Shown: positions 1 to 9,836, numbered from the stretch's first letter. The stretch is DNA of 64,000 nt from Melanocharis versteri (GCA_013397845.1 VZTG01006027.1:1450746-1514745); one strand, 5' to 3'. The notes: generated from the sequence alone by a model not told the origin. Numbers and translations: made by a program.

Positions 1-297
1 CAAATAAATGATCCCTACATATATTTCATGGTGCAATAAACCCCCGATTTTGCAGCCATACTAGAAAAGTGAAGGCACCAAACAAGATCATCTCATTCAC
101 TTTAACTGCCCAAACAGAAAAACAAAGCACCTAAGAAAAATCATATCAGATTTTCAGAAACAAAAGAGTTTATTTTTCAAGGATCTTAATTCTAACACTG
201 GAAACAAGCCTGACAAAGTAAAAAATATTCAACTGCTTGCAGGAACATATCTAATTTTTTAATCTTAGTAAGTATTTAAGTAATTGACAGCTCTCAC
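1..297 (-). other. DGCR8: DGCR8 intron 4, partial
   Basis: AT-rich intron beginning with GTGAGA at 297-292 and running off the left edge. The open frame from exon 4 stops shortly after the donor. Nothing else was recognised. Confidence 0.75.
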
Positions 298-440
298 CCT
301 TATGCTTCCTGTTCCCAAAAAATAAGGTCTAGACCACGTAACAACTCTAGATTCTCTGTGCAGATATACAGGAATGCCCGAGTTATGGAATGTCATGATC
401 CATCCATCTGGCAAAGGTTCTGTAGGAGGGCGGCCACGAC
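298..440 (-). CDS. DGCR8: DGCR8 exon 4, WW motif of the heme-binding region (residues 296-343)
   Basis: The acceptor is TTTGCTTTAAAG and the donor GTGAGA (292-297). The 143-bp exon supplies two bases of Ser296 and 47 codons. It encodes RGRPPTEPLPDGWIMTFHNS followed by the WW-motif continuation with Val-Tyr-Leu-His-Arg and Trp-Ser-Arg-Pro. The two signature tryptophans are about W309 and W331. In human this WW motif starts the Rhed region (dimerisation and heme binding). The heme-ligating Cys of the Ile-Pro-Cys motif lies in a later exon outside the window. Only one residue of the WW core (Ile for Val after Ser-Gly) differs from the human protein as I recall it. Confidence 0.95.
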
Positions 441-1603
441 CTTTAAAGCAAATAATGGCTTTAAACTTGGATAGACTGCTTAGAAGAATAGAAATAGAAT
501 CCAGGTTTTTACTTATTGCTTTTTCTGTCCCAATGAACAAAATGGCACTGAAACAAGATTAACAATGGTTTGTAAAGAGATGTTGTTTTAATACCAAGGT
601 ATATGCTTCTAACCCAGACTAAATCCTGCAAAATTACAGATCCTATGACGTTCTCAACTAAAGGCAACAGCAGCAATAATTTTAATATAGACTAGTTTGT
701 TTCATCATTGAATTATCTTTCCTTTAGTCTTTTTGTACTTATCACAAGCACCACTGTATTTACTGGAAAAGTCATACTTGCTTCAGAAACAACTTCATTT
801 TCCGTTAAAAATTTTTCACTTGATGCTTAGAAATAAATTTGCATTGAGACACCACCAGATTCACAGACCCAAACAACCGGCAAAGAGCTCATCTCTAAGC
901 TAAGGTCTCATGTCTCTCTAAATCACAAATCAAAGACTATTCATCTTTGCTGGAAGCTTCCTGGCAATCCTCTGTTATACAATTTTGGAGCAAAAAGTTA
1001 TTTGGTTTTTTATTTCCGAATACAGTGAAACTGTAAAATACTCCACTAGTACGTGTTTGAATTTTAATTCTAATTCAGAATATTTTCCGTTACATTGTTC
1101 TGGATGGGTTTGTGTTCTCAGCTCTCCTTTATTAGTAGTTTCTAACATTTACACAATGAAATTGGATACATGTAAGCCACTGACTTTTCTAGTTATTATT
1201 TTTAACCTAGATTGCATGCAGAGAGACCTCACATGGGGCAATTTCAACAGCAGAAGTTATGTAACTGAAGCAGGAAAAAGGCCAGAATGACCAGAGACAA
1301 AAACCTCAGATCACCCTTGCTCACCTCCCCACCAGTGAGGTAACATTCTTCATTATTTTTCAAAAATCCACACACTAAAATATATTCTTATTGCATACAA
1401 CAGATCAAAAGCAAAAATCAACTTCACTGTTTAAGAACGTGAAAAATCATATTGCGTAGTAAGAAGCCTCCCAACAATAAAATTCTCCAACACACTAAAT
1501 TTCACACGAATTGCTATCCCACACTTTGCTTGCTGATATACTTTTGTTCTACACACACAAGCCATACACAGGACCTACAGTTACTAAATGCACATTAACT
1601 TAC
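441..1603 (-). other. DGCR8: DGCR8 intron 3
   Basis: AT-rich intron of 1.16 kb between exons 3 and 4. I saw no exon, repeat family or RNA gene in it. The plus-strand frame at 985-1290 has no recognisable protein content. Confidence 0.75.
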
Positions 1604-1766
1604 TCTTCAGTACAGTTTTAATTTTGGTCATCATTGGCTGCACACTTGTCTCTCCATCAGACTGGTGATCGCTTTCACCACCGTATTTCTCATTATCTAG
1701 TCTCCTTGTTTTGGGTGCTCGAAGACCCTCTTCCAGCAGAGCATCCACATCATTATCAAAGTCATC
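1604..1766 (-). CDS. DGCR8: DGCR8 exon 3 (residues 242-296)
   Basis: The exon is bounded by acceptor CTCTTTCAG and donor GTAAGT (1598-1603). It is 163 bp: 54 codons plus the first base of a split serine codon. It encodes DDFDNDVDALLEEGLRAPKT, then RRLDNEKYGGESDHQSDGET and a segment ending KIKTVLK. These match the acidic stretch, the basic nuclear-localisation patch (human PKKRRTEEKYGG, here PKTRRLDNEKYGG) and the linker before the WW motif. The exon is too short to stand out by open-frame length and was found by translating the complement. Confidence 0.94.
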
Positions 1767-2198
1767 CTGAAAGAGACTCCATCAGACACTATCCTTCTGG
1801 GTCTACCAACCTCCCTTTTCCCTTGCAAAGAGAAAGCAGACATTTTTGATATGCACTTCCATACAGAGAGAAACTAGAAATTTCCAATGATTCCAGTAAA
1901 AAGACTGAAAAATAAGAAAATAAGTTTGTGAGAACTAGAATCTACATAATAAAAATGAGCTTCAATTGCGTGAGAAGACTTTTAAATGCTGTTTTTACAG
2001 AAAACTATAGAAGCTGCCACACAACTCAGAAGTTTGACTAAAATAGTTTACAGAAGTTCTCAGCCAAAGCTCTGCCTCTGAAAATTCTGTGGTTTTGACT
2101 CATGTACTGCACACTTCTAGAAGAGATTGTTTCTTTGCATATTTTCTTCTAGCCATTTGGAAACCTCTTACCCAGCAAAGACCTGTGGATTTACTTAC

Positions 2199-2921
2199 CT
2201 CATATGAGAAATTCAAGGTTTCTTCATCCACTTTATCTCTTTGAACGATTGCTTTAGATGTGAACCCTCCTCCTTCTTCATCTATTTCCATCAAATTGTC
2301 GGTAAAGTCTTCTAGCTCATCCAGAACTGCAAATTCCACTCTCTTTTCCTGATCAGTATCATTTTCATCATCCTTCTTGTCATCACTTTCACCCCCTATC
2401 CCTGCAGCTTTACCATTACTACCACCGAAAGGACAAACATGCAAATCCCCATTGACATTATTAATCCCAAACTCTGTATCTGCCTTATAATCCTGCTCAA
2501 CTCCAGTGTACAGAACTTTCCTATCTTTGCTTTTGCAGCTTTCTGTAAAGCTAACACTAATCTTCACATCCTTCAGTAACTTAAGATCTGGGGTGAACTT
2601 TCGAACTGACGGTGCATGACGAGCAGTTCTCGGGCTTTGGTCACTACTGTTGGGGTCTATGATAAGACGACTTTTGTAGCAGGCAGATCCCTTTGTGAGC
2701 AGCTGTGTTCTGCAGAGACTGTGCGTGTCCCCATCAGGGGTATCTGACTGTCCATCACCACCAGAGCCAACGTCCATTACCTCTGCGTCACTGGACGTTT
2801 GCAGGGGAGGTGGTGGAGGCTGTTCGTTGGGCGGCAGAGGTGGGGGACAAGCGTGGTTCTCCACATTCATTTCTCTTGCAGGTTCTTTAGGGAGGGGTGG
2901 TACATTTTCATAGTTCTCCAT
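2199..2921 (-). CDS. DGCR8: DGCR8 exon 2 coding part (residues 1-241, start codon)
   Basis: The start ATG at 2919-2921 has A at -3 and G at +4, and this frame gives the DGCR8 N-terminus. The first ~35 residues are proline-rich and divergent from human. Then come nearly invariant blocks: PPPPLQTSSDAEVMDVGSGG, SPRTARHAPSVRKFTPDLKL, DVKISVSFTESCKSKDRK and EKRVEFAVLDELEDFTDNL. This is the N-terminal nuclear-localisation and regulatory region, rich in acidic residues near 185-225. The exon ends on GAG followed by donor GTAAGT (2193-2198). The open frame continues into the intron to 2100, but that tail is not DGCR8. The mir-1306-like hairpin lies inside this coding sequence. Identity is clear from several long conserved segments. 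Confidence 0.95.
2748..2822 (-). ncRNA. MIR1306: mir-1306 hairpin inside DGCR8 coding exon (Microprocessor autoregulatory hairpin)
   Basis: The transcript strand folds into a long imperfect stem. The 5' arm (minus 2813-2792) agrees over all 22 nt with human miR-1306-5p as I remember it, including CCCCTGCAAACGTCCA. The 3' arm (minus 2773-2753) agrees over all 21 nt with miR-1306-3p, including ACGTTGGCTCTGGTGG. The terminal loop differs from human by a few bases. In mammals Drosha-DGCR8 cuts this hairpin in DGCR8's own mRNA, which lowers DGCR8 protein in a negative feedback loop; the miRNA product is minor. Conservation of both arms argues that the structure is retained here. Confidence 0.88.
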
Positions 2922-3198
2922 TTTTAAAACTACTGTTTTAAAAAAGACAATGCTTTAATAAATGTTTATCTCTATATTCCTAACATGCATAAGTCCATCA
3001 GGATTGGTTTATCATGTTCTAGTCAATATGCAACACTGATGATTCAGTTAAGCTGACTACATTGTTCTTTTCATTAATGTAGACAGCTTTCAGAATCACT
3101 GTCTCAATTATTGGAAATCACAATGCATTCAGCTTAAATAGCTGAAGACTAAGAGTGCATCTTCACTGGACAAGCTGGTCTCCTTTTCTTCTTTCAAC
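2922..3198 (-). other. DGCR8: DGCR8 exon 2, 5'UTR portion
   Basis: This is 277 nt of 5' untranslated sequence upstream of the DGCR8 start. The upstream boundary is the acceptor TTTCCTCTTGTAG then GTTG, with a long T-rich tract in the intron. It contains the mir-3618-like hairpin at 3036-3099 and several upstream ATGs that open only short frames. A second acceptor-like string (T-rich tract then AAAACAG) ends about 14 nt before the start codon. If used, it would remove the hairpin, but nothing here shows that it is. Confidence 0.8.
3036..3099 (-). ncRNA. MIR3618: mir-3618 hairpin in DGCR8 5'UTR (Microprocessor autoregulatory hairpin)
   Basis: The segment at minus 3085-3064 matches human miR-3618 at 21 of 22 positions by memory (GTCTACATTAATGAAAAG shared). 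The strand folds as a stem: AAGCTGTCTACATT pairs with AATGTAGTCAGCTT with one U-U mismatch, around a 12-nt loop. After a small internal loop the stem continues with GTGATTC against GAATCAT. In human this 5'UTR hairpin is the main Microprocessor cleavage site on DGCR8 mRNA. It sits in exon 2 upstream of the start codon, in the same place as in mammals. Confidence 0.85.
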
Positions 3199-6100
3199 CT
3201 ACAAGAGGAAACAAAAAAAAAATTGTCACAGGAAAAAAACGGAAATAGTATCCCAGGCAGAAAGAAAACATGTCACTCCTTCCAGCATAGATTTCAAGTA
3301 GAAGAGTGACACTTTTCCAGAGAGAAAAGTAGGGTACCCAGATACCATCTTGAATGAGGCTGAAACTAGAGTGGTTTTCCTGCTCAAGCTGTACACCAGC
3401 ACAAGAATTCGCTAACAGAGTTACCTTTATGATTAGTTGACTAGCTCTGCTTGGTTAGCAGGCAGGGCATTAAGCATGACAGACTAAAAACTGTGCATTT
3501 TGGGGAAGTTCTCCCATAATTTGAAACAACCTAGTATTCAAGCCATACTTACCCACACAGCAGAAAGGACAGTTTAAGTTTACAGTTTAAGACAATCTGC
3601 AAAACCAACAAGATTTTAAGGACTACGGTCATGGCTTTTCAAAGTTTAAGTTATCAGCTGCTTCTGAAATCTCACAATTTACTAAAATCTCACAGAAAAT
3701 TACTCTCTAGATAACCAGACATTAGACGTTTGATCTCGTATTTTGCATTAATATAGAACTATTTATTCATTATGTCCAAGGAATTCATGTCCAGATACAT
3801 AGCATTAAAGCTCTAATTAATTCTGGAAGGTATTTAGAAGCCAGTGTTTTAGGGAATATAATCCGGAAAAAGTATTCAATTACTCTAGGAAATTTTACAG
3901 GGGATGGGGAGTGTTTGTTTAAGGTTTATTTTTCACATTAGGTGGTTCTTTCTACCATGTCTGTGATGGCTTCTTCAATTATACTTTTGTCATCTCTACG
4001 GGACCATAAGCACCCGGGGAAAGGAAGGATCATTTCTTACCTGCTTATTTTGGTTTCTCCAAGTCCCTCCATGCCAGCCTGAACTAGGCTTAAATTAAAT
4101 CTTCCTACAAGCTAGAAATGAAGCACTGTCACTCTGCCCCAGCCAGCTGGCTGAATCTGCTCTGTTCAAAGTATTCCCAGCTGGCAGAGAAAGTCTACCC
4201 AAGGATTCTGGAAAGACAAGCTCCAAGATCTTTCCTGTTGCTGTGTAACATTGAAGGCAACAGGGCAGAAGGTGTGGGCTGTCATGAGGGACTTAGAGAA
4301 ACCAAGTGTAATTCTCTCATGTATCTCTACGCCAGCCCAGGCAGAACAAACCAACAGCAATATCCAAACACCAACAGGGGCAAGGCACAAAGCTGGGAAT
4401 CAGAAGTTATAATGAGATCAATTACAATTCAGCAACATACAGAAGTTACCTACCTGGAAGCTGGAAGAAAGCATAATATATAACAGAGCAAACTCTAATT
4501 TGGCAACAAAGCAAGTTTTGCTGGGGCAGCAGAGGAATTCATATTTTGTGGTGGTTTTTTGATGTGTGTGGGGTTTTTTTAAACATACTCAAAATTGTGA
4601 CACATCCAACATGCTGAGTTTGACATGCATTATAAAATTACTAAGGAGAAAAGACTGCTAAGAACTCTAAAATAATCCCATCTTCTCTGACACCAACACA
4701 TTAATTCTCAGATTGAAAAATGGCTCATTCACAAGTAAGATAAGCAACTGTATATATTTAAGTCCATTCCATCCTACAAGATGACCAGACAATGACCTCA
4801 GCAATGAACAATTCCTTCATCTTTCAACAGGTTCTGAAACATATAATGCAGAGAATACCCCTAGAAATATATTCGTCTAATAAACTTCCTCATCTTCAGA
4901 TTAAAAAAGCAAAAAGAAGTGAAAGACAAATTATTAAGTTCTTCACAGTAAATCATTAGTGTCTTAAATCTAAACAAAAGAATCAAAAGTCACAGCATAA
5001 GTTCAGTAACTCCTGGAAACTAAACGCCTAAGTCATCTAATTTTTCCACCTTAAAGAGTCTTCTAAAGACTCTTGGAAACAGCAAACAGAAGTAATCCAC
5101 ACAGGAATGAAATAATGAAATCAGCATTCTAGAATCTGAAAGAGCAAAACCTTCCCTTGTGTTCGAGGAACTACCTGGTCCAACTAGACAGACTTATTTT
5201 TGACAAGTATAAGGCATGATCATGAATGCCACTTCCAGATCCCCGATACACATCCTACTCCTGTGCTAAAGTGTATTTTAACAACACCAATGTCAAAACA
5301 TAAGAACTTAACCTTTACCTGCCCAGCTTTGGTAGTTCACTGATATAACACCTCTGCTCTTTGCAGGAAAGATGTCTTGTTATTCTATTCAAGCACTGGT
5401 AACAATTGAATTCTTGTTGTCTTCCCTTTCTTGCTGGCCGTGAAACGATGAATAGCTGAACAATGAATAGCAAATCACTGCCAGGGATTGTCTGCTCCTC
5501 AGTACACCACTGGGCCATGAAAAGTACTAAACTAAGATGGGTTCAAATGAGCTTTTTCCATTTCTAGCTATGAACCTGCCACATACCTAGGATAAGATAA
5601 CAGTCTGGTAGTGACACCAAAAAGATTTTTGCTTTTTATACATTTTTCATATATCTCTAGCTCTGTAGACTACTATTATATAGTTATGTAGCTCCTTAAC
5701 TCTAGTACCTTTCCTACCCTTTCTCTTAGATTTTAGAACAATAAGCTGACATTCTAAACACATTCCTGAAATATTGTTTAGTCTTATTCTAAGTAGGCGA
5801 CCTACAAAAGGACATAATAAGAAGTGGGGCAGAGAACCATTGGACCAACTCCAAGGGGCTGACCCAGGGGTGGGTTACTGGGGCAGCTGAATCTCCTGTT
5901 GGATGTACCTGTTAGATATCCTAATGAATTAACCTTATCATTGTAGAAATCCGGCACCAGGTGTGCCCATCCCCACCAGGACACCTGGAAGCTTCCAAAG
6001 AAAGGCCTGCTTGTTACTATTCTAACACTGTTGCAAGGGTTTTCTTCTCTTTTGATGATAGGTAACAGCCAGTAGCTCTACAGTTACAGTGGGCTACAAT

Positions 6101-8705
6101 ACCTGCCTATAAGCCACAAAAAGCAAGGCAGAAGCAGAGGCACACAGGTCCAATTCCCATCTACTTCCCTGCCAGCTGACATTACAATATGCCCTTTATA
6201 TCAGAGGCTGGGAAAAAAAACTAAAACAACAAAACCACTGAGTTATCAGGTACTTGAAAAGACAGACAGAAGGGAGGCAAGGCAAAAGGATGAGTCAGAT
6301 GAGCTTGTGGGTTATCAACAGCCAAACGGGCCTTAGATAAGGGAACATAACTGCCACACACAAACAGGCTCAGCACACCAAGTTACATCACAATGTAAGT
6401 CAGTTTGCCTACTGTCTTCCTTCATTAACTTGTCCTGAAATAACAGATTTTATTCTCCAAGGCTCCACCAAGTTCCACTAACAGTTTCCATAAAGATTCC
6501 TTCCAAACAGACAGAACACCACTGGCAGCTGCACCAGGCAGTACGAAACACTGAAAACGTGAGTGCACAGCTCATGTTCTGCAGATCACAAGCACATGGA
6601 ACTTCCACATTTTTAACTCCTTACTCTTGTTTTAGCTGATCATTTCAGAAAGTTTCATGTCACAAAGTAAACGCAACAATACAAATACAGGGGGGACATA
6701 TAAACGTAATGTAGCAAACTGCATAGGTCCCAACAAAAACAGAGTAATCTTAGCCTGGTTGTCTTACAGATGTCCTCTAAAGGAAGAAGGCAAAAAACAA
6801 AAATTACTTTGTTTAGTAAGTACCACTGCCCATGCCCACAATCAGACAGAAAAGGGATGGGAGAGAAATACAGAGAGAAAAGGGTATCTTTTTTCAAGGC
6901 AGGAAAAAACTAGAATCTTAAAACTTGGAACCAGCATCACCCAAACTCAAAGAAAAATTCCCTTCAGTTACAGCAGGTCAGCAGTCTAGAAATGAGTTTA
7001 ATAAAGAACATATCTTCTTTACAAATACCTGTAGCTGCAGCAAGGAACAGCATACCACAAATTCTCTCTTCAAAAAGTCACTTTTGAAAAGAAACTGTGT
7101 CAGACACTGCTTACTTCAGTGGACCCCAAAAGCAAGAGCTGCTCAGAGCAAACTCTCCTTATTTGCTAACCAAATACTAAGTCCTCCTCCTCATCCTCCA
7201 GCCCCAAATGGCAACTCTGGTGCTGACCCATTAACCCCTGTCAAAGTAATTCCCCGCTCACAGTCATCTATCTTCTTTTTGCGATACCTAGTGTGTCTTT
7301 TCAATACATACAGCTCTAGAAATAAGTTAATCCTATTTATTACCACTACTAAAAAGAAAAACCAACAAAAACCAAAACAAAACCTGAAGAGACTGAATTT
7401 ATTTTCTTTAAACCAGAACAGGAAGTACCAAAAGAAAATATTCTTGAAGATAATACCACATGTAAGAACTCATCTCTTCTCATTATCAGCTTTAGAGTAG
7501 AAAGATTCTGAAGGAAACAACCACTTTGTGTAAGTCAGTCACCAAGGACAGTTAAGAAAATGCAGCCAGAGCCCAACAACAACATTATCAGTGGCAAATA
7601 CAGACAAGGCTCAAGAACTTCTCTAGTTCATAACACTTCATTCCATTTCAGAATGAACAGAGTACATAATTTTGGAAAGGCATCCTCAAAAACGGCAAAA
7701 CAACAGTTGCTTTTAGAGCTTGAGCAGTTTTCTGGCATGGTTTAGATGGTTTGATTAATTATGTAAGACAAGTAATTGATTTACAAAAAGCAAAAATCAG
7801 AACTTAGGAAGGAGAAAAGATTCTTCCTCTCCCATCATATGCAAGCTTCTTACTTGTAAAGAAAAACAACAGACATAAGGAACCAAATTCCCTTTTCGTT
7901 CTGTAAAAAAGCAAAACAACCCTGATAATCAAAAGGAGCTGCCCAAAAACCTAGCGACCCAACTCCTCACTCAGAATTAAGAACAGGAACCCCTAAGTTT
8001 AATTATCCAAACAGGACAACCTCTCAAATCACAAAACAAAAAATAAAAGATCTAATTCCAAGGCCTCTAACTCGCAACCTAACGGAATAATGAAATTGAA
8101 TGTGTGCGCCCAATTCCAGTTTATCGTCGAGCAACGCCTGGATATTCAGGTCTCAGCGGGCAAACAAACTTTGCAGACAAACCCGGTGCCTAAGGAAAGG
8201 AGGTACAAAAGAATGAGCTGCTTCCAACCAAAGAAAGGTGAAGAAAGCTGGGAGAATTAACCTTACAGAGGCTGAACGAGATAATTTGCTATAAACAGAA
8301 AGAACACATGAAGAAGCATCCTGAGAGTTACAGACACCACATTATCTTCAATGTACCAGAACTAAAAAAGTCCCTGTGCGCCCGCACACAGGTTGGTGCC
8401 TTTTCTTCCTAACTTTGCCCAGGAGCCGAGACACGCTCCTGTCCCCTTACAAAGGGCTGCGTCCGGCGGAACCCCCCCGTGCCGCCCCTTGCCCAGACAC
8501 ACACGGACCGGAGCCACGGGCTGGAACCGCCGGGGCCGGCAGTCCCCATCACCCCCGGACGAGGAGGTGCCGAGGGTACAGACATGGCGTTTCCTTCCCT
8601 TCCACCATCCTGAACGCAATCCCACGGCGAGGCGAGTACGGAGGTGGCTGGGGGTAGGCGGGAAACGGAAAAAAAAAAANGTCGCCCCGCGGGGCCCGCA
8701 CCCAC
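3199..8705 (-). other. DGCR8: DGCR8 intron 1
   Basis: This is a 5.5-kb intron between the inferred noncoding exon 1 and exon 2. It is AT-rich and mostly unique. A slightly GC-richer block at 5802-5995 stands out, and several A-rich tracts occur between 6900 and 8300. No coding exon was recognised. The length depends on the exon 1 donor at 8700-8705, which is inferred. Confidence 0.6.
8680..8680. other. Ambiguous base
   Basis: A single N follows an A homopolymer in the minus-strand promoter region, probably an unresolved homopolymer length. Confidence 0.95.
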
Positions 8706-8815
8706 CTGGGCCATCCCCGGCGGCCCGGCCGCTCCTGTGCCGGGGCTGCGGGTGAGGGCGAGTCCGGCCGCCTCACAATCGCCGTCCCGCACTCCGCGCC
8801 GCCGCCATCTTTAAA
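8706..8815 (-). other. DGCR8: Candidate DGCR8 noncoding exon 1
   Basis: This is the CpG-rich segment directly upstream of the intron. A plausible donor (CAG then GTGGGT, 8700-8705) closes it. A YY1-type start element, AAGATGGCGGC on the minus strand at 8811-8801, marks the likely start region. YY1 elements in this orientation typically sit just downstream of housekeeping transcription starts. The exact TSS and donor are inferred; GTGAGG near 8770-8776 is an alternative donor. Confidence 0.45.
8773..8808 (-). CDS. Possible short upstream ORF in DGCR8 exon 1
   Basis: An 11-codon frame, MAAARSAGRRL then stop, starts at the ATG inside the YY1-type motif AAGATGGCGGC. If transcription starts just upstream, as is usual for this element, the frame would lie at the extreme 5' end of the DGCR8 mRNA and could be skipped or could reduce scanning to the main start. 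No evidence of translation can be drawn from the sequence. Confidence 0.25.
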   Translation of the reverse strand: MAAARSAGRRL

Positions 8816-8999
8816 CGCCTGCGCTGGGCCCCTCCGGTCCCCGCGGGCGGGACTCCGCGCGCGCCCAGCCAATGGCGTCCGCAGCGTCCGCGGTCACCGA
8901 TTTGAAATCCCGGCTGCCATTGGCCCGCTCCCGTGCCTGTTACGCCGCTCCGCCAATGGAGACGCGAGAGACACCCGCCCTCCAGCGACCCGGGCCTGG

Positions 9000-9551
9000 N
9001 NNNNNNNNNNNNNNNNNNNNNNNNNNNNNNNNNNNNNNNNNNNNNNNNNNNNNNNNNNNNNNNNNNNNNNNNNNNNNNNNNNNNNNNNNNNNNNNNNNNN
9101 NNNNNNNNNNNNNNNNNNNNNNNNNNNNNNNNNNNNNNNNNNNNNNNNNNNNNNNNNNNNNNNNNNNNNNNNNNNNNNNNNNNNNNNNNNNNNNNNNNNN
9201 NNNNNNNNNNNNNNNNNNNNNNNNNNNNNNNNNNNNNNNNNNNNNNNNNNNNNNNNNNNNNNNNNNNNNNNNNNNNNNNNNNNNNNNNNNNNNNNNNNNN
9301 NNNNNNNNNNNNNNNNNNNNNNNNNNNNNNNNNNNNNNNNNNNNNNNNNNNNNNNNNNNNNNNNNNNNNNNNNNNNNNNNNNNNNNNNNNNNNNNNNNNN
9401 NNNNNNNNNNNNNNNNNNNNNNNNNNNNNNNNNNNNNNNNNNNNNNNNNNNNNNNNNNNNNNNNNNNNNNNNNNNNNNNNNNNNNNNNNNNNNNNNNNNN
9501 NNNNNNNNNNNNNNNNNNNNNNNNNNNNNNNNNNNNNNNNNNNNNNNNNNN
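9000..9551. other. Assembly gap (552 N) in the DGCR8 CpG island
   Basis: An uninterrupted run of N flanked by very GC-rich sequence. Upstream promoter sequence of DGCR8, or the start of a divergent transcript, may be hidden here. Long apparent open frames across it are artefacts of N. Confidence 0.99.
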
Positions 9552-9572
9552 CCGCCCTCACGGGCCCGGGCC

Positions 9573-9836
9573 ATGGCGGGGCGGGCGGGTCCTTTGTGTG
9601 GCCCGGGCACCGCTCGGGGCTTTCCCCCCGTGCGGGCCAGCTACAAAAAGAGCCACTTTTCCCTGCAAACGCTGTTTAATATCTTTAGGCAGCAAAACTA
9701 CAGCATTACTGCTTCAAGACTGGTTTACCTAAGAAGGATAAATCAAAGTAGGGCCATTTCTCATGCTCTATGTACCAAGCAGTTCGGAGAACAAGTCCCA
9801 AATCTGACTGCAGTGTTTAGACACAATTCTAAATAA
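9573..9836 (+). CDS. Weak candidate: small ORF divergent from DGCR8
   Basis: An 87-codon frame starts MAGRAGPLCGPGTARGFPPV and ends in FRHNSK. Its ATG has a good context (GGGCCATGG) and lies at the plus-strand side of the DGCR8 CpG island, directly after the gap. The first third is GC-rich, the rest AT-rich, and the protein is basic without a recognisable domain. A plus-strand AATAAA follows at 10182-10187. It may be chance coding potential inside a divergent noncoding promoter transcript, which is the more likely reading. I recognise no family. Confidence 0.15.
   Translation: MAGRAGPLCGPGTARGFPPVRASYKKSHFSLQTLFNIFRQQNYSITASRLVYLRRINQSRAISHALCTKQFGEQVPNLTAVFRHNSK

Larger units (their letters stand above)
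1..8815 (-). other. DGCR8: DGCR8 transcription unit, 5' part (gene partial, runs off left edge)
   Basis: DGCR8 is the double-stranded-RNA-binding partner of Drosha in the nuclear Microprocessor, which cuts primary microRNAs. The window holds the inferred noncoding exon 1 (about 8706-8815), exon 2 (2199-3198) with the start codon, exon 3 (1604-1766) and exon 4 (298-440). Introns are 3199-8705, 1767-2198, 441-1603 and 1-297 onward. All coding junctions are GT/AG and phases agree: exon 2 ends on a whole codon, exon 3 leaves one base, exon 4 supplies two. Together they encode about the first 343 residues of a protein near 770 residues in human. The rest of the heme-binding region, both dsRNA-binding domains and the C-terminal Drosha-binding tail must lie to the left of the window. 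The next gene, TANGO2, is upstream in the same orientation, as in human. Confidence 0.93.
8430..9645. promoter_or_regulatory. DGCR8: CpG-island promoter of DGCR8 (contains gap)
   Basis: Base composition changes sharply from AT-rich to GC-rich with frequent CpG, resumes after the gap and falls off again near 9645. Three CCAAT boxes lie upstream of the inferred DGCR8 start: 8869-8873, 8919-8923 (inverted) and 8953-8957. TTTGAA, the CHR-type hexamer, lies at 8901-8906. There is no TATA box at the expected place. GC-rich sequence on both sides of the gap suggests a broad, possibly bidirectional, promoter. Confidence 0.8.

Noticed and set aside
2100..2198. Continuation of the DGCR8 exon 2 frame to a stop at 2100
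   Set aside because: A strong GTAAGT donor lies at 2193-2198, and the next DGCR8 residues are found in the exon ending at 1766. The extension is intron read-through.
2695..2913. Plus-strand open frames over DGCR8 exon 2
   Set aside because: They are antisense shadows of the conserved DGCR8 coding sequence and its GC-rich hairpin.
6925..7500. 191-codon plus-strand frame
   Set aside because: It is Lys/Asn/Ser-rich translation of A-rich intron DNA with no recognisable family, lying antisense in DGCR8 intron 1.
8773..9732. Several 240-290-codon frames crossing 9000-9551
   Set aside because: Their length comes from N residues, which contain no stop codons.
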